Source of the DNA: an uncultured Faecalibacterium sp.
GTDB taxonomy: Bacteria > Bacillota > Clostridia > Oscillospirales > Ruminococcaceae
Assembly (NCBI GenBank): GCA_934503275.1
Contig: CAKSVD010000001.1
Coordinates: 186,001-250,000, forward strand
DNA length: 64,000 nucleotides
Direction of reading: 5' to 3'
Part shown: piece by piece, positions 24,327 through 34,845 of the stretch
Position numbering within the stretch: the first letter of the stretch is position 1
Layout: every line of letters starts with the position of its first letter
Notes under the pieces: generated by a model
Database searches by the model: none
What the model was told of the DNA's origin: nothing
What the model saw: only the letters and a program-made list of their open reading frames with translations
Program-made: the position numbers and the translations under genes

Positions 24327-24355
24327 TTGCAGACTATCCATGGATGTGGTATACT
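24327..24355 (+). promoter_or_regulatory. SigA-type promoter of ligA
   Basis: TTGCAG (24327-24332), a 17-nt spacer and TATACT (24350-24355). Confidence 0.7.
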
Positions 24356-24357
24356 GA

Positions 24358-26475
<2,118 letters not shown>

Positions 26476-26510
26476 AGCGCCCTTTTAAATGCCGAAATAC
26501 AAGTAATTTC

Positions 26511-26545
26511 AAAAGCTTCTGCAACGCTGTTGCAGGGGCTTTTTT
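26511..26545 (+). terminator. Intrinsic terminator of ligA
   Basis: AAGC plus TCTGCAAC pairs with GTTGCAG plus GCTT around a GCT loop, ending in six T. Confidence 0.85.
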
Positions 26546-26560
26546 GTTTGCCCGTTCCCG

Positions 26561-26589
26561 GTTCTAATGACGCACAAAGCGCATACAAT
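26561..26589 (+). promoter_or_regulatory. Candidate SigE promoter of the spoIIIA operon
   Basis: CATACAAT (26582-26589) is an exact match to the SigE -10 consensus. GTTCTAAT (26561-26568), 13 nt upstream, resembles the -35. The Bacillus spoIIIA operon is transcribed by SigE in the mother cell. Confidence 0.6.
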
Positions 26590-26624
26590 GCTAGCACAAA
26601 GCTTTCGTGGAAGGAGAAAACAAA

Positions 26625-27515
26625 GTGGACGAGTATTACCGGGCCGTCAGAGCCCTTCCTGCTTGGTTGGCAGCGCCGCTGGCACAGCTGCCAGTACAAA
26701 CGGCTGCGCGCGTACAAGAACTGCGGCTGCGTACTGGCTGTGCAGTCACATTTACCGTACAGGGGCGGCAATGCCCTGCTTCGGCACTGCCTGACTGCCC
26801 TCCAAGGTTGGCTGCAATGCGGCTGGATGCGCTGCAAATAGAAGAGATATTTCACACCCTTTGCAACGGGTCGGTGCATACCCACGAAAGGGAACTTGCC
26901 GAGGGCTACCTGACCACTGCTGCCGGTAACCGCGTGGGCGTGGCGGGGCAGTTCGTGCAGCGGGAAGGGCAGTGCATCGCTCTGCAAAGGGTCACCTCGC
27001 TCAATCTGCGTATCGCGCGCAGCTGTACCATCTATCTGCCGCCCGTGCTGGACAAGCTGCTGGAGCAGCACTTTACCGGGCTGCTGGTGGTAGGGGAACC
27101 CGGCAGCGGCAAGACCACTCTGCTGCGCACCATCGCGCGGACGCTGGCCGAACGACAGCGCCTGGTGGCAGTGATAGACGAGCGAGGCGAGCTTTTCCCG
27201 CCGGAGCAGCCTCTGCCGCCGCTGGAGCGCATTGGCGGGGTGGATAAAGCCCGCGCTGTCCAGATGGCGCTGCGCACACTGGCACCGCAGGTGATCTTGC
27301 TGGACGAACTGGGCAGTCTGGAGGAAACGATGGCACTGGAGCAGGGCTTTTTCAGCGGGGTGGATTTTATTGCAAGTATCCACGCGCCAGATGCCGCACA
27401 GGCGCAGTGCCGCCCGCAGGTGCAGGCTTTGCTGCAACGCGGGATGCTGCGGCAGCTGGTCATCCTTGCCGGGCGGGAGACACCGGGTCGCATCCGGGAA
27501 ATGCGCGCCGTATGA
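26625..27515 (+). CDS. spoIIIAA: Stage III sporulation protein AA (secretion-type ATPase)
   Basis: The product is 296 aa with Walker A GEPGSGKTTLLRTIAR near aa 160, a Walker B-like VILLDELG and the preceding VIDERGEL. It is related to type II/IV secretion ATPases. It powers the SpoIIIA-SpoIIQ channel that feeds the engulfed forespore and is required for SigG activity. GTG at 26625 is chosen because AAGGAG (26611-26616) precedes it with an 8-nt gap; a GTG at 26607 precedes that site. It is the first gene of a complete AA-AH operon with ATGA overlaps. Confidence 0.93.
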   Translation: MDEYYRAVRALPAWLAAPLAQLPVQTAARVQELRLRTGCAVTFTVQGRQCPASALPDCPPRLAAMRLDALQIEEIFHTLCNGSVHTHERELAEGYLTTAAGNRVGVAGQFVQREGQCIALQRVTSLNLRIARSCTIYLPPVLDKLLEQHFTGLLVVGEPGSGKTTLLRTIARTLAERQRLVAVIDERGELFPPEQPLPPLERIGGVDKARAVQMALRTLAPQVILLDELGSLEETMALEQGFFSGVDFIASIHAPDAAQAQCRPQVQALLQRGMLRQLVILAGRETPGRIREMRAV

Positions 27516-27976
27516 GTGGCCTTCTGCGCGGGCTTGGTCTGCTTTTGCTCCCACTGTGTGGTTGGCTTGCGGGGGACGCAGTACAAGCCAGAACAACCTT
27601 GCATCTTACTGCATTGCAACATACCATCGAGCTGCTGCAACGCATCCGGCAGGAGATCCAGTACCGCCGGGCAGACCTGCAAAGCCTTTACCGGCAGCTT
27701 TGCCGCGAGGGTCTTGTGCCGCAAACTCCCGGCGGTACATTGCAGCAGCTGGCTGCGCCGTGGCAGCTTTCAGCAGCGGAGTGTGCCTGCTTTGCAGAGT
27801 GCTTTAGCGGAATCGGCCGCGCAGAGGCCGCACAGGAATGTGAACGGCTTAGTTACTATACGGCGCGGTTTGAGGACTATTTACAACAGGCGCGCCGCAC
27901 AGCGCAGCGGCAGGCCGGTCTGCCGCACCGTCTGGGACTGGCAGGCGGTATGATGCTGGCGCTGCTCTTTTGGTAA
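27512..27976 (+). CDS. spoIIIAB: Stage III sporulation protein AB
   Basis: The product is 154 aa with one N-terminal membrane segment (LLLLPLCGWLAG), a helical middle and a C-terminal membrane segment (LGLAGGMMLALLFW). This is the GspF-like layout of the family. It belongs to the mother-cell membrane channel. The ATG overlaps the spoIIIAA stop by four bases, so a longer upstream frame is rejected. Confidence 0.88.
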   Translation: MSGLLRGLGLLLLPLCGWLAGDAVQARTTLHLTALQHTIELLQRIRQEIQYRRADLQSLYRQLCREGLVPQTPGGTLQQLAAPWQLSAAECACFAECFSGIGRAEAAQECERLSYYTARFEDYLQQARRTAQRQAGLPHRLGLAGGMMLALLFW

Positions 27977-28003
27977 AAGCTATATGGAACAAAGGAGAAA
28001 CGG

Positions 28004-28198
28004 ATGGATATCGAACTCGTGTTCAAAATTGCGGCCATCGGCATCATCGTAGCAGTACTCAATCAGCTGCTCATCCGCTCCGGGCGGGAGGATCAGGCCA
28101 TGATGACCACACTGGCCGGGCTTGTGGTGGTGCTCTCCATTCTTATCAAGCAGATCAGCGCCCTGTTTGCCACCATCCGGTCTCTGTTTGCGCTATGA
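28004..28198 (+). CDS. spoIIIAC: Stage III sporulation protein AC
   Basis: The product is 64 aa with two membrane segments (IAAIGIIVAVLNQLLI and TLAGLVVVLSILI), joined by the conserved RSGREDQA hydrophilic loop. It is a small integral part of the SpoIIIA complex. The ribosome site AAAGGAG precedes the ATG, and the stop overlaps spoIIIAD. Confidence 0.93.
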   Translation: MDIELVFKIAAIGIIVAVLNQLLIRSGREDQAMMTTLAGLVVVLSILIKQISALFATIRSLFAL

Positions 28199-28578
28199 GC
28201 GCGGCAGTTCCGGTGCTGACGGCGCTGCTGCTGGTAGCCTTTGCGGGCATTCTATTGCAGCGGTACTCCCCGGCGTTCGTGCTTCTGCTTTCGCTGGGTG
28301 CTACGGTGTGGCTGCTGCTTCGTCTGGCGCAGCCGCTGCGCGGTGCACTGCAAGCAATGGTACAGCTGGGTCAGCGCACCAATGCACAGGCCTTTTCCTG
28401 CCTTTTGCGCAGCGCGGGGATCCTTTTGCTGGCAGATTACGTCCGCACCATCTGCGAGGAAGCCGGAGCGGATGCCCTTGCATGGTGCGCCGGGCTGGCG
28501 GGGCGGTGCCTCGTACTGGTGGCGGTATGGCCGCTGCTGGAACAGATATTCCAGACGATCTGGGGGTTGGCGGGATGA
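28195..28578 (+). CDS. spoIIIAD: Stage III sporulation protein AD
   Basis: The product is 127 aa with about four membrane helices. It contains the family core LLRSAGILLLADYVRTICEEAGADALA (given here as ADYVRTICEEAG), followed by GRCLVLVAVWPLL. It is a membrane component of the SpoIIIA channel. The start ATG overlaps the spoIIIAC stop (ATGA); the longer open frame upstream is a shadow of spoIIIAC. Confidence 0.92.
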   Translation: MSAAVPVLTALLLVAFAGILLQRYSPAFVLLLSLGATVWLLLRLAQPLRGALQAMVQLGQRTNAQAFSCLLRSAGILLLADYVRTICEEAGADALAWCAGLAGRCLVLVAVWPLLEQIFQTIWGLAG

Positions 28579-29633
28579 AAAAACGTAACCGCATCATTTG
28601 CGGGGTGACTCTGGGCTTTCTGTGCGGCAAAACCACCCTGAAAGCTGCGGCAGCAGAGGCAACGCCGTGGCAGACCTATCTTGACAAAGCACCTGTACAG
28701 GCCGAGCAGTTTGCGGCAGACCCACTTGGCACCTTGCTGAATTTATTTGCCGCCGAGCCGGTGCAATTGCTGCGGGATACGCTGCAACAATATGCTGATG
28801 TTCTGCTGTTTTTGTCGCTGGCGGCCGGGCTTGCATTTCTCTTGCAGGACACTGCCGACAGAACACTGCTGGAACTGGCGGCTGGCGGCGGCTGCGGCGT
28901 TTTATTGTGGCAGGAACTGGACAAGCTTGCCGTCGCCCTGTGCACCCGGATGGCTGGATGGAAAAGTTATCTTCTGGGCTTTTTGCCGGTATATAGCGGC
29001 GTGCTGGCGGCTGGCGGCGAATGGAACGCCGGAGCGGCTGCAAACGGCTTTCTGCTTACGGTGCTGTGCTTTATTGCACAGGCGGTCACCCTCTGGCTGC
29101 AGCCGCTGCTGCGCAGCTACCTTGCCATCAGCATGGCCTGCGGCATCAGTTCCCGCAAAAGCCTGTCCGAGGGCTGCACCCTGACCGGGCGGATGCTGCG
29201 GCAGGCCATCGGCTGGGCGGGCAAAGCGTTCGCTGCCCTGATGAGCCTTCAGCGCGTAGTCACGGTGCAGCTGGATCGTTCGGCCTCCCGTCTGGGACAG
29301 CTGCTGACCGGCAGCGTGCCCATTGTAGGGCAGGCGCTGAGCAGCGCGGCAGACGCAGTGCTGGCCGGGATGCAGTTACTCAAAAGTACCCTTGGCATTG
29401 CCGCATTGCTCAGCATCGGGGCAGAATTTGTGCCCCTGTATCTCGGGCTGCTGGTACATCTGCTTTTTCTGTCCTGCTGCGGCTGGCTTGCCGGAATCGG
29501 CGGGCTGGAGCATTGCCATAAGCTGCTGCAATGCTTTGCCGAAGCCGTGCGCTGCATGGCGGCAGTTACGGCCTTGTTTTTCGTGTTGTTTGTGGTGGGC
29601 ATCGCGCTGCTGATGCTGACAGGGGGTGGTTAG
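28575..29633 (+). CDS. spoIIIAE: Stage III sporulation protein AE
   Basis: The product is 352 aa. It starts with a signal-like hydrophobic stretch, followed by a hydrophilic part and about six to seven membrane helices. It includes the family region LSLQRVVTVQLDR and SVPIVGQALSSAADAVLAG. It resembles export permeases and is thought to be the core membrane channel subunit. The start overlaps spoIIIAD (ATGA), and spoIIIAF begins at the next base after its stop. Confidence 0.92.
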   Translation: MKKRNRIICGVTLGFLCGKTTLKAAAAEATPWQTYLDKAPVQAEQFAADPLGTLLNLFAAEPVQLLRDTLQQYADVLLFLSLAAGLAFLLQDTADRTLLELAAGGGCGVLLWQELDKLAVALCTRMAGWKSYLLGFLPVYSGVLAAGGEWNAGAAANGFLLTVLCFIAQAVTLWLQPLLRSYLAISMACGISSRKSLSEGCTLTGRMLRQAIGWAGKAFAALMSLQRVVTVQLDRSASRLGQLLTGSVPIVGQALSSAADAVLAGMQLLKSTLGIAALLSIGAEFVPLYLGLLVHLLFLSCCGWLAGIGGLEHCHKLLQCFAEAVRCMAAVTALFFVLFVVGIALLMLTGGG

Positions 29634-30116
29634 ATGCAGGCATTTCAGCGGGCTGCGGCAGTGTTCTGCATGGCGTGCATCGGGGCAGAACTAGTCAGCC
29701 TTTTTGCCGGGCAAAGCTGGGCGGGCCGGTGCATAAAAGCCGTAGCCGGGTTATATATTTTAGCAGTCCTTCTTGCGCAGCTGCCACGGCTGCCGGGCAA
29801 GGTCTTGACCACTTTTTCGGGGAACACAGCCCCGGCGGCTGTGTCCGCTGCACGGCCGGATACGCTGGAAACGGAGATCCTGACCGAGGCCAAAGCCCAA
29901 CTGGAAGCGTATTGCACCGCACAGTGCCGTCAGCAGTTTGGGCTGGATATCCGCGTGACGGTCACGCTGGAAAAAGCCGGACAGCAGGTCGTGGTAAAAA
30001 AAGCTGTTGCTGCCTTACCGACGGGCTGCACCGCCGCCCAAAAGCAGGCGGTGTTCAGCCTTTTGCAGCAGACACTGGGTACCGCTCCCACGGCAGCGGA
30101 GGAGAGCGCACCATGA
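29634..30116 (+). CDS. spoIIIAF: Stage III sporulation protein AF
   Basis: The product is 160 aa. Two membrane helices lie at the N-terminus (about 5-25 and 35-55). A soluble ring-building domain follows, with ETEILTEAKAQLEAYCTAQC and a beta-rich IRVTVTLEKAGQQVVVKK. It abuts spoIIIAE with no spacer and overlaps spoIIIAG by four bases. The Cys residues in the soluble part are not conserved in Bacillus. Confidence 0.88.
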   Translation: MQAFQRAAAVFCMACIGAELVSLFAGQSWAGRCIKAVAGLYILAVLLAQLPRLPGKVLTTFSGNTAPAAVSAARPDTLETEILTEAKAQLEAYCTAQCRQQFGLDIRVTVTLEKAGQQVVVKKAVAALPTGCTAAQKQAVFSLLQQTLGTAPTAAEESAP

Positions 30117-30625
30117 AAAAGAATGAATTGCTTTCCGCTTTACGCCCTCTACAAGGCGGCAAAGGGCGCACCTCGCTGGCGGTGGCGGTCGGTGTGCTGG
30201 CGATGCTGCTGCTTTTGCTGTCGGAGTTTTTGCCCGGTGGCAATACGCAGAAAGCGGCGGCATCCACCGCCCAAGCAGCCACTGTCAGCCAGTACCAGAC
30301 CCAACTGGAGCAACAACTGGAAGGGCTGATCAGTCAATTGCAGGGAGCGGGGCGCACCACGGTCATGGTCACTCTGACCACCGGAGAGGAGACCGTCTAT
30401 GCGATGGACACCCAGACCGGGGATATGCAGCAGCAGGAGACCCATGTTCTTTTACAGGACGGCTCTGCGCTGGCTGAGACAACCTATCTGCCGCAAGTCT
30501 GCGGGGTCGCAGTGCTGTGCGAGGGAGGGGGAGATGTCCGCGTGGCAGCACGCATCACCGAGTTGCTGCATTCGCTGCTGGATCTGCCCACGAACCGCAT
30601 CTGCGTGGAGCAACGCAAGTGCTGA
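30113..30625 (+). CDS. spoIIIAG: Stage III sporulation protein AG
   Basis: The product is 170 aa with a single membrane helix (about 22-40) and a ring-building domain. Conserved pieces are LEGLISQLQGAGRTTVMVTL, LPQVCGVAVLCEGGGD and ITELLHSLLDLPTNRICV. AG forms a large ring in the intermembrane space of the mother-cell/forespore channel. The segment between about 95 and 120 carries the beta insert typical of AG. It overlaps spoIIIAF (ATGA). Confidence 0.92.
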   Translation: MKKNELLSALRPLQGGKGRTSLAVAVGVLAMLLLLLSEFLPGGNTQKAAASTAQAATVSQYQTQLEQQLEGLISQLQGAGRTTVMVTLTTGEETVYAMDTQTGDMQQQETHVLLQDGSALAETTYLPQVCGVAVLCEGGGDVRVAARITELLHSLLDLPTNRICVEQRKC

Positions 30626-30684
30626 GTTGCCGCTTTGATCGAGTACCGAAACTGCTTACCAAAAGACAAAGGAGGAAGCGTTTT

Positions 30685-31308
30685 ATGAGAGCACTTTCCA
30701 GAAATACACGCAGGGTCACTGCACTGACACTGGCGGCGGCGCTCGTCATTGCCGTCTACTTAAACTGGCAGTATGCCCGTGCAGACATCACCCCGCAGAC
30801 GGAGGATGATACCCTTATGGTCTCGGCAGAGCCGGTAGAGGCAGAAGCAGAGACCACCATCACGGATGCGCTGCCCACAGAGGCGGAAGCCGCCTCCGGT
30901 GTCAACAAAAACTATGGCGAAGCACAACTTGTCAGTGTGGCAAACGACAGCGGCACCCGCTTTTTTGAACAGGCTCGGCTCAAGCGGGAAAAGGCACACG
31001 ACGAAGCCATGGACACTCTGCAAAAAAGCCTGAAGTCCTCCTCCCTGACAGCGGAGGAGAAAAAGGAGTACACTGCACAAATGGCGGCAGGGCTGGAGGA
31101 TCTGAATGCGGAAAATGAAATTGAGACGCTGGTTCGTGCTAAGGGCTTTGCGGATTGCCTGTGCTTTTTGCAGGCAGGGCGGGCAGACCTGACCGTGATG
31201 ACAGCAGGCGAGCCGCTCACAGCGGCACAGGTGGCGCAGATCCGGGATGTAGTGATGAACAAGAGCAGCGTGACCGCCCAGAATATCACGGTGGTAGAGG
31301 TGAAGTGA
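30685..31308 (+). CDS. spoIIIAH: Stage III sporulation protein AH
   Basis: The product is 207 aa. A single membrane helix (about 11-28, ending YLNWQYA) is followed by an acidic linker. A C-terminal EscJ/PrgK-like domain has FFEQARLKREKAHDEAMDTL, LTAEEKKEY and AKGFADCLCFL. It partners SpoIIQ across the septum in Bacillus. A GGAGG ribosome site precedes the ATG. In Bacillus accB-accC follow this gene; here they are missing and yqhY is next, from its own promoter. Confidence 0.92.
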   Translation: MRALSRNTRRVTALTLAAALVIAVYLNWQYARADITPQTEDDTLMVSAEPVEAEAETTITDALPTEAEAASGVNKNYGEAQLVSVANDSGTRFFEQARLKREKAHDEAMDTLQKSLKSSSLTAEEKKEYTAQMAAGLEDLNAENEIETLVRAKGFADCLCFLQAGRADLTVMTAGEPLTAAQVAQIRDVVMNKSSVTAQNITVVEVK

Positions 31309-31328
31309 GCGCTCTCTATTGAGACCGA

Positions 31329-31390
31329 CATCCCGGCGGCGCTGGCGCGGCTTTTCTTGCAGGCAGAAAGCTGTATGCGCTGCCGGGATG
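31329..31390. other. Imperfect inverted repeat in the spoIIIAH-yqhY intergenic gap
   Basis: CATCCCGGCGGC (31329-31340) is complementary to GCTGCCGGGATG (31379-31390) with one mismatch. There is no U-tract on either side. It may weakly terminate the spoIIIA transcript or be a binding site. The rest of the gap holds only the yqhY promoter. Confidence 0.35.
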
Positions 31391-31430
31391 CCATTCCGTG
31401 CGGATTTCCATCTTCTTTTCCAAACAAGTA

Positions 31431-31460
31431 TTGAAATTGCCCCCACATTGATGGTATAAT
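31431..31460 (+). promoter_or_regulatory. SigA-type promoter of yqhY-nusB block
   Basis: TTGAAA (31431-31436), an 18-nt spacer and TATAAT (31455-31460), with a leader of about 130 nt before yqhY. Confidence 0.7.
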
Positions 31461-31597
31461 AACTCTATCAAAAATGAATGCTGCGCACCTTTATGCACCG
31501 CACAAGGGCGCGTTTGAACAAAAAAGGCAGGCACGGCAGACCGGCTTCAAGGCTTTGAAACCGCTGCAGGAGCAGCCTTTGGATGGAGGACAGCACA

Positions 31598-31957
31598 ATG
31601 GATTTACAGAACATGGATCTTCAGGGCGGCAGCCTTCAGATTTCGACCGAGGTTGTGGGTAAGATCGCCCGCTGTGCCGCACTGGAAGTGGACGGCGTTG
31701 CCGAGGTATCCTGCGGCGTGCAGAACAAAAAGCTGAAAAACCTGCTGGAATCTGCCAGCATCCAGCCGCCTGTGGTGGTGGAGATGCGGGACGGCACGGC
31801 CAACATCACCCTGCACCTGATGATGCAGTTCGGTGCACGGATTCCTTCTGTGGCTGAAAAGGTACAGGAGAACGTCAAGTCTGCCGTGCAGAACATGACC
31901 AACGTGACGGTCAGCCGTGTGGATCTGGTCATTGCAGGCCTTGCCGAAGCGCAGTAA
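31598..31957 (+). CDS. yqhY: Asp23/Gls24-family envelope-associated protein (YqhY)
   Basis: The product is 119 aa with the family core LQISTEVVGKIARCAALEVDGVAEV and the C-terminal VAEKVQENVKSAVQNMTNVTVSRVDLVIAG (cited in part). In Bacillus YqhY is linked to control of acetyl-CoA carboxylase and lies between accC and nusB. Here accBC is absent but yqhY-nusB is kept. The ATG at 31598 is preferred over 31583 because the GGAGGA at 31585-31590 lies between them. Confidence 0.9.
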   Translation: MDLQNMDLQGGSLQISTEVVGKIARCAALEVDGVAEVSCGVQNKKLKNLLESASIQPPVVVEMRDGTANITLHLMMQFGARIPSVAEKVQENVKSAVQNMTNVTVSRVDLVIAGLAEAQ

Positions 31958-32041
31958 TAAATTTAGCAAAAAAATCATATCAGAAACGATCCTCCTCCCG
32001 GTACGCCCGGCGGGGAGGGTTTGTATTGCGAAAGGAACATT

Positions 32042-32488
32042 ATGGAAAACATTCTGCCCCGTAGAGAAGCCCGTGAAAACGCCTTTTTGCTGGCATTTTC
32101 ACAGACCTTTGGTGACATTCCTCTGGCCGAGGCACTGTCCAACCACGCCGAGAACGACGAGGAGCATCCTGTGGATGCCTTCAGCCGTCTGCTGCTGAAC
32201 GCCTACTACGATCATTCCGCAGAGGTGGATGACGAGATCCGTGCCCACCTGCGCAACTGGACCATGGAGCGCCTGCCCCGCGTCAGCCTGACCGTGCTGC
32301 GTCTGGCCGTGGCCGAGATGCTGTTCGGCGGCGAGAACAAGCCCGGCGTTGCCATCAATGAGGCTGTGGAACTGACCAAGAAGTATGGCGCGGGCGAGGA
32401 CTACCAGTTTGTGAATGGCCTGCTGGGTGCTGTGGCACGCGACCACGGCCTGAGTGATGAAGCCGTCACGGAGTCGGCTGAACAGTGA
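32042..32488 (+). CDS. nusB: Transcription antitermination factor NusB
   Basis: The product is 148 aa and all helical. It has RREARENAFLLAFSQ at the start, LPRVSLTVLRLAVAEML, and the signature VAINEAVELTKKYG with FVNGLLGAV. With NusE it binds boxA RNA in rRNA operons. AAAGGAAC precedes the ATG. The stop overlaps the following GTG start (GTGA). In Bacillus folD lies between nusB and xseA; here a TsaD-like gene takes that place. Confidence 0.94.
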   Translation: MENILPRREARENAFLLAFSQTFGDIPLAEALSNHAENDEEHPVDAFSRLLLNAYYDHSAEVDDEIRAHLRNWTMERLPRVSLTVLRLAVAEMLFGGENKPGVAINEAVELTKKYGAGEDYQFVNGLLGAVARDHGLSDEAVTESAEQ

Positions 32489-33426
32489 GCCGTTATACGC
32501 TCGGGGTCGATACAAGCAACTATGCAACCTCTCTGGCAGTTTTTGATACAGCCGGGGAGGTTGTTTGTGCAAAAAAGCGCTTTTTGCCTGTAAAAGCCGG
32601 GCAGCTTGGCCTGCGGCAGAGCGATGCGCTGTTCCACCACACAGCGGCTTTGCCGGAGATGCTGCAGGAACTGGCGCAGGAATTCGACCTGACCAAAATA
32701 GATGCCGTAGGTGTTTCGCAAAAGCCGCGCCCGGTGGAGGGCAGCTATATGCCCTGTTTTCTGGCCGGTGTCAGTGCGGCAACTGCCTTTGCAGCGGCGC
32801 GGGGCGTTCCGCTGATCCACACCACCCATCAGCAAGGGCACGCTGCGGCAGCGTTGTATGCAGCAAAAGGCGAGGCGCTGTTCTCCCAGAAGGTACTGCT
32901 GTTCCATATTTCCGGCGGCACCACGGACCTTTTGCTGTGTGATCAGGTGCGTACCATCACCACCCTTGGCACCAGTACCGATCTGTACGCCGGTCAGGCG
33001 GTGGACCGCGTAGGCGTGCGGCTGGGCTTCGGTTTCCCCGCTGGGGCCGAGGTCTCCCGCCTTGCCGCGCAGTGCACCGAGGAGATTCGGCCTAAGTCCA
33101 GCGTAAAGGGGCTGCAATGCAGCCTTTCCGGGCTGGAAAATCAGTGCAACGCCCTGCTTGCGGCCGGAAAATCACCGGAATACGTTTGCAAGTACTGTCT
33201 GCTCTGTGTGGCAGATACCGTTGTCCGCATGACAAAGGCTGCGCAGAAGGAATACCCCGGCTTGTCGGTGGTCTGCGCCGGCGGTGTGATGAGCAGCGAT
33301 ATCATCCGCACATGGGTGCAGCAGCGTCTGCCGCAGGTCTATTTTGTGCCGGGGCAGTATTCCAGCGATAACGCCATCGGCGTGTCCATTCTTGCTGCGC
33401 GGGAGGCCGGGTTATGGCTGATGTGA
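32485..33426 (+). CDS. TsaD/Kae1-like M22-family protein (paralogue, function unknown)
   Basis: The product is 313 aa with an ASKHA fold. It has the N-terminal nucleotide segment LGVDTSNYATSLAVF, a metal-type motif HQQGHAAAA (TsaD has HxxxH), FHISGGTTDLLL and a C-terminal VVCAGGVMSSD. True TsaD makes t6A with TsaB/TsaE, and no such partners are here. The M22 paralogue at this nusB-xseA position is a recurring clostridial arrangement, to my knowledge. A role in tRNA modification is possible but unproven. The start is a GTG overlapping the nusB stop; it overlaps xseA by 13 nt. Confidence 0.72.
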   Translation: MSRYTLGVDTSNYATSLAVFDTAGEVVCAKKRFLPVKAGQLGLRQSDALFHHTAALPEMLQELAQEFDLTKIDAVGVSQKPRPVEGSYMPCFLAGVSAATAFAAARGVPLIHTTHQQGHAAAALYAAKGEALFSQKVLLFHISGGTTDLLLCDQVRTITTLGTSTDLYAGQAVDRVGVRLGFGFPAGAEVSRLAAQCTEEIRPKSSVKGLQCSLSGLENQCNALLAAGKSPEYVCKYCLLCVADTVVRMTKAAQKEYPGLSVVCAGGVMSSDIIRTWVQQRLPQVYFVPGQYSSDNAIGVSILAAREAGLWLM

Positions 33427-34637
33427 TCTCGGTATCAGAACTGAACCATTATGTCAAAACGCTGCTGGACATCAACGACGGGTTATTTGATCTGGCTCTG
33501 CGGGGCGAGATCGCAAATTTTGTGCAGAACGCCCGCAGCGGGCATTGCTATTTTTCTCTGCGGGACGAGGCTTGCAGCGTAAAGGCGGTGATGTTCCGCA
33601 CCGATGCCCGCCGTCTGGCATTTCGCCCGGAGGAGGGGATGCGGGTCGTGGTGCGCTGCCGTGCCACCCTTTACGAGCGGGACGGTGCATTTCAGGTCTA
33701 TGTGAATGAAATGTTCCCGGATGGTCTGGGCGCAGCACAGCTTGCGCTGGAGCAGCTGAAGGCCCGGCTGGAAAAGGAAGGCCTGTTCGACCCGGCACAC
33801 AAAAAGCCGTTGCCAGCATACCCCAAATGTATCGGTGTTGTCACCAGCAAAACAGGGGCGGCGCTGCAGGATATCCGCAACGTGATCAGCCGGCGCTGGC
33901 CGTCCGTCCGGCTGCTGCTGTGCCCGGTTACGGTGCAGGGCTTTGAGGCTACCCGGCAGATCGCCGCAGCCATTCGCACGCTGGATCAGAGCAGACGGGT
34001 AGACGAGATCATCGTGGCCCGGGGCGGTGGAAGCAGGGAAGACCTGTGGGTGTTCAACGCCGAGGAGATCGCCAGGGCAGCTTTTCGCTGCAAGACGCCG
34101 CTGATCAGCGCTATCGGGCACGAGATCGACTACACCATTCTGGACTTTGTAGCTGACCAGCGTGCACCCACACCGTCCGCTGCTGCAGAACTTGCGGTGC
34201 CGGATCGGGAGGAGCAACAGCGCATTTTTGAAAATATTGAAGAAAATATTCACAAAAATATACAAAAACGGCTCGCATTGTGCTATAATGGTCTGGAGCA
34301 ATACAACTTTTTGTTGGAACAAAATGCACCAGGCAAAATCTTACAGCAGTATTCAATCCGTCTGCAACAGATGCAGCAGTCTATCCAGATGCAGCAAAAA
34401 GCGCGTATGAATGACAAAAATATGCAGCTTCAGCACGCAGCTGCACTGGCGGCATCGCTGGATCCATACCGTGTGCTGGCCCGTGGCTATGCCCTTGTGA
34501 CCGATACAAAAGGGATGGTCTGCACCGTGGAGCAGCTGCAGCCGGAGCAGACCATCTGCGTGCGCAGTCGGCAATATCAGGCACGATGCCGTGTAGAAAC
34601 GGTGGAGGAGATCAATGAGAGCACCCAAAAGCTTTGA
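33414..34637 (+). CDS. xseA: Exodeoxyribonuclease VII large subunit
   Basis: The product is 407 aa. An N-terminal OB domain (VSELNHYVKTLLD, LRGEIANF, GHCYFSLRDE) is followed by the catalytic domain with VTSKTGAALQDI, VARGGGSREDLW and ISAIGHEIDYTILDFVADQRAPTPSAAA (cited in pieces). A coiled-coil C-terminal arm binds the small subunit. It degrades single-stranded DNA. It overlaps both neighbours, so translation of the nusB-to-ispA genes is closely coupled. Confidence 0.96.
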   Translation: MADVISVSELNHYVKTLLDINDGLFDLALRGEIANFVQNARSGHCYFSLRDEACSVKAVMFRTDARRLAFRPEEGMRVVVRCRATLYERDGAFQVYVNEMFPDGLGAAQLALEQLKARLEKEGLFDPAHKKPLPAYPKCIGVVTSKTGAALQDIRNVISRRWPSVRLLLCPVTVQGFEATRQIAAAIRTLDQSRRVDEIIVARGGGSREDLWVFNAEEIARAAFRCKTPLISAIGHEIDYTILDFVADQRAPTPSAAAELAVPDREEQQRIFENIEENIHKNIQKRLALCYNGLEQYNFLLEQNAPGKILQQYSIRLQQMQQSIQMQQKARMNDKNMQLQHAAALAASLDPYRVLARGYALVTDTKGMVCTVEQLQPEQTICVRSRQYQARCRVETVEEINESTQKL

Positions 34638-34845
34638 AGAAGGAATGGATCGGCTGAACGCGATCCTTGCACAGATGCAGCAGGAGGACACCTCACTGGC
34701 AGATTCCGTCAAGCTGTATGCAGAAGCTGCCTCCCTGATGCAGTACTGCCACGCAACGCTGGAAAAAACGTCGCTGCAGATCGAGGAGATCAGCGCAAAG
34801 ATCGCCGAGACCGTAGAAACCCCACAGGAGCAGGAGGAAGAATAA
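34615..34845 (+). CDS. xseB: Exodeoxyribonuclease VII small subunit
   Basis: The product is 76 aa with the family pattern KSFEEGMDRLNAILAQMQQEDTSL and a helical Glu-rich tail. It coats the coiled-coil arms of XseA. It starts 23 nt before the xseA stop, and its own stop shares bases with the ispA start (TAATG). Confidence 0.94.
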   Translation: MRAPKSFEEGMDRLNAILAQMQQEDTSLADSVKLYAEAASLMQYCHATLEKTSLQIEEISAKIAETVETPQEQEEE

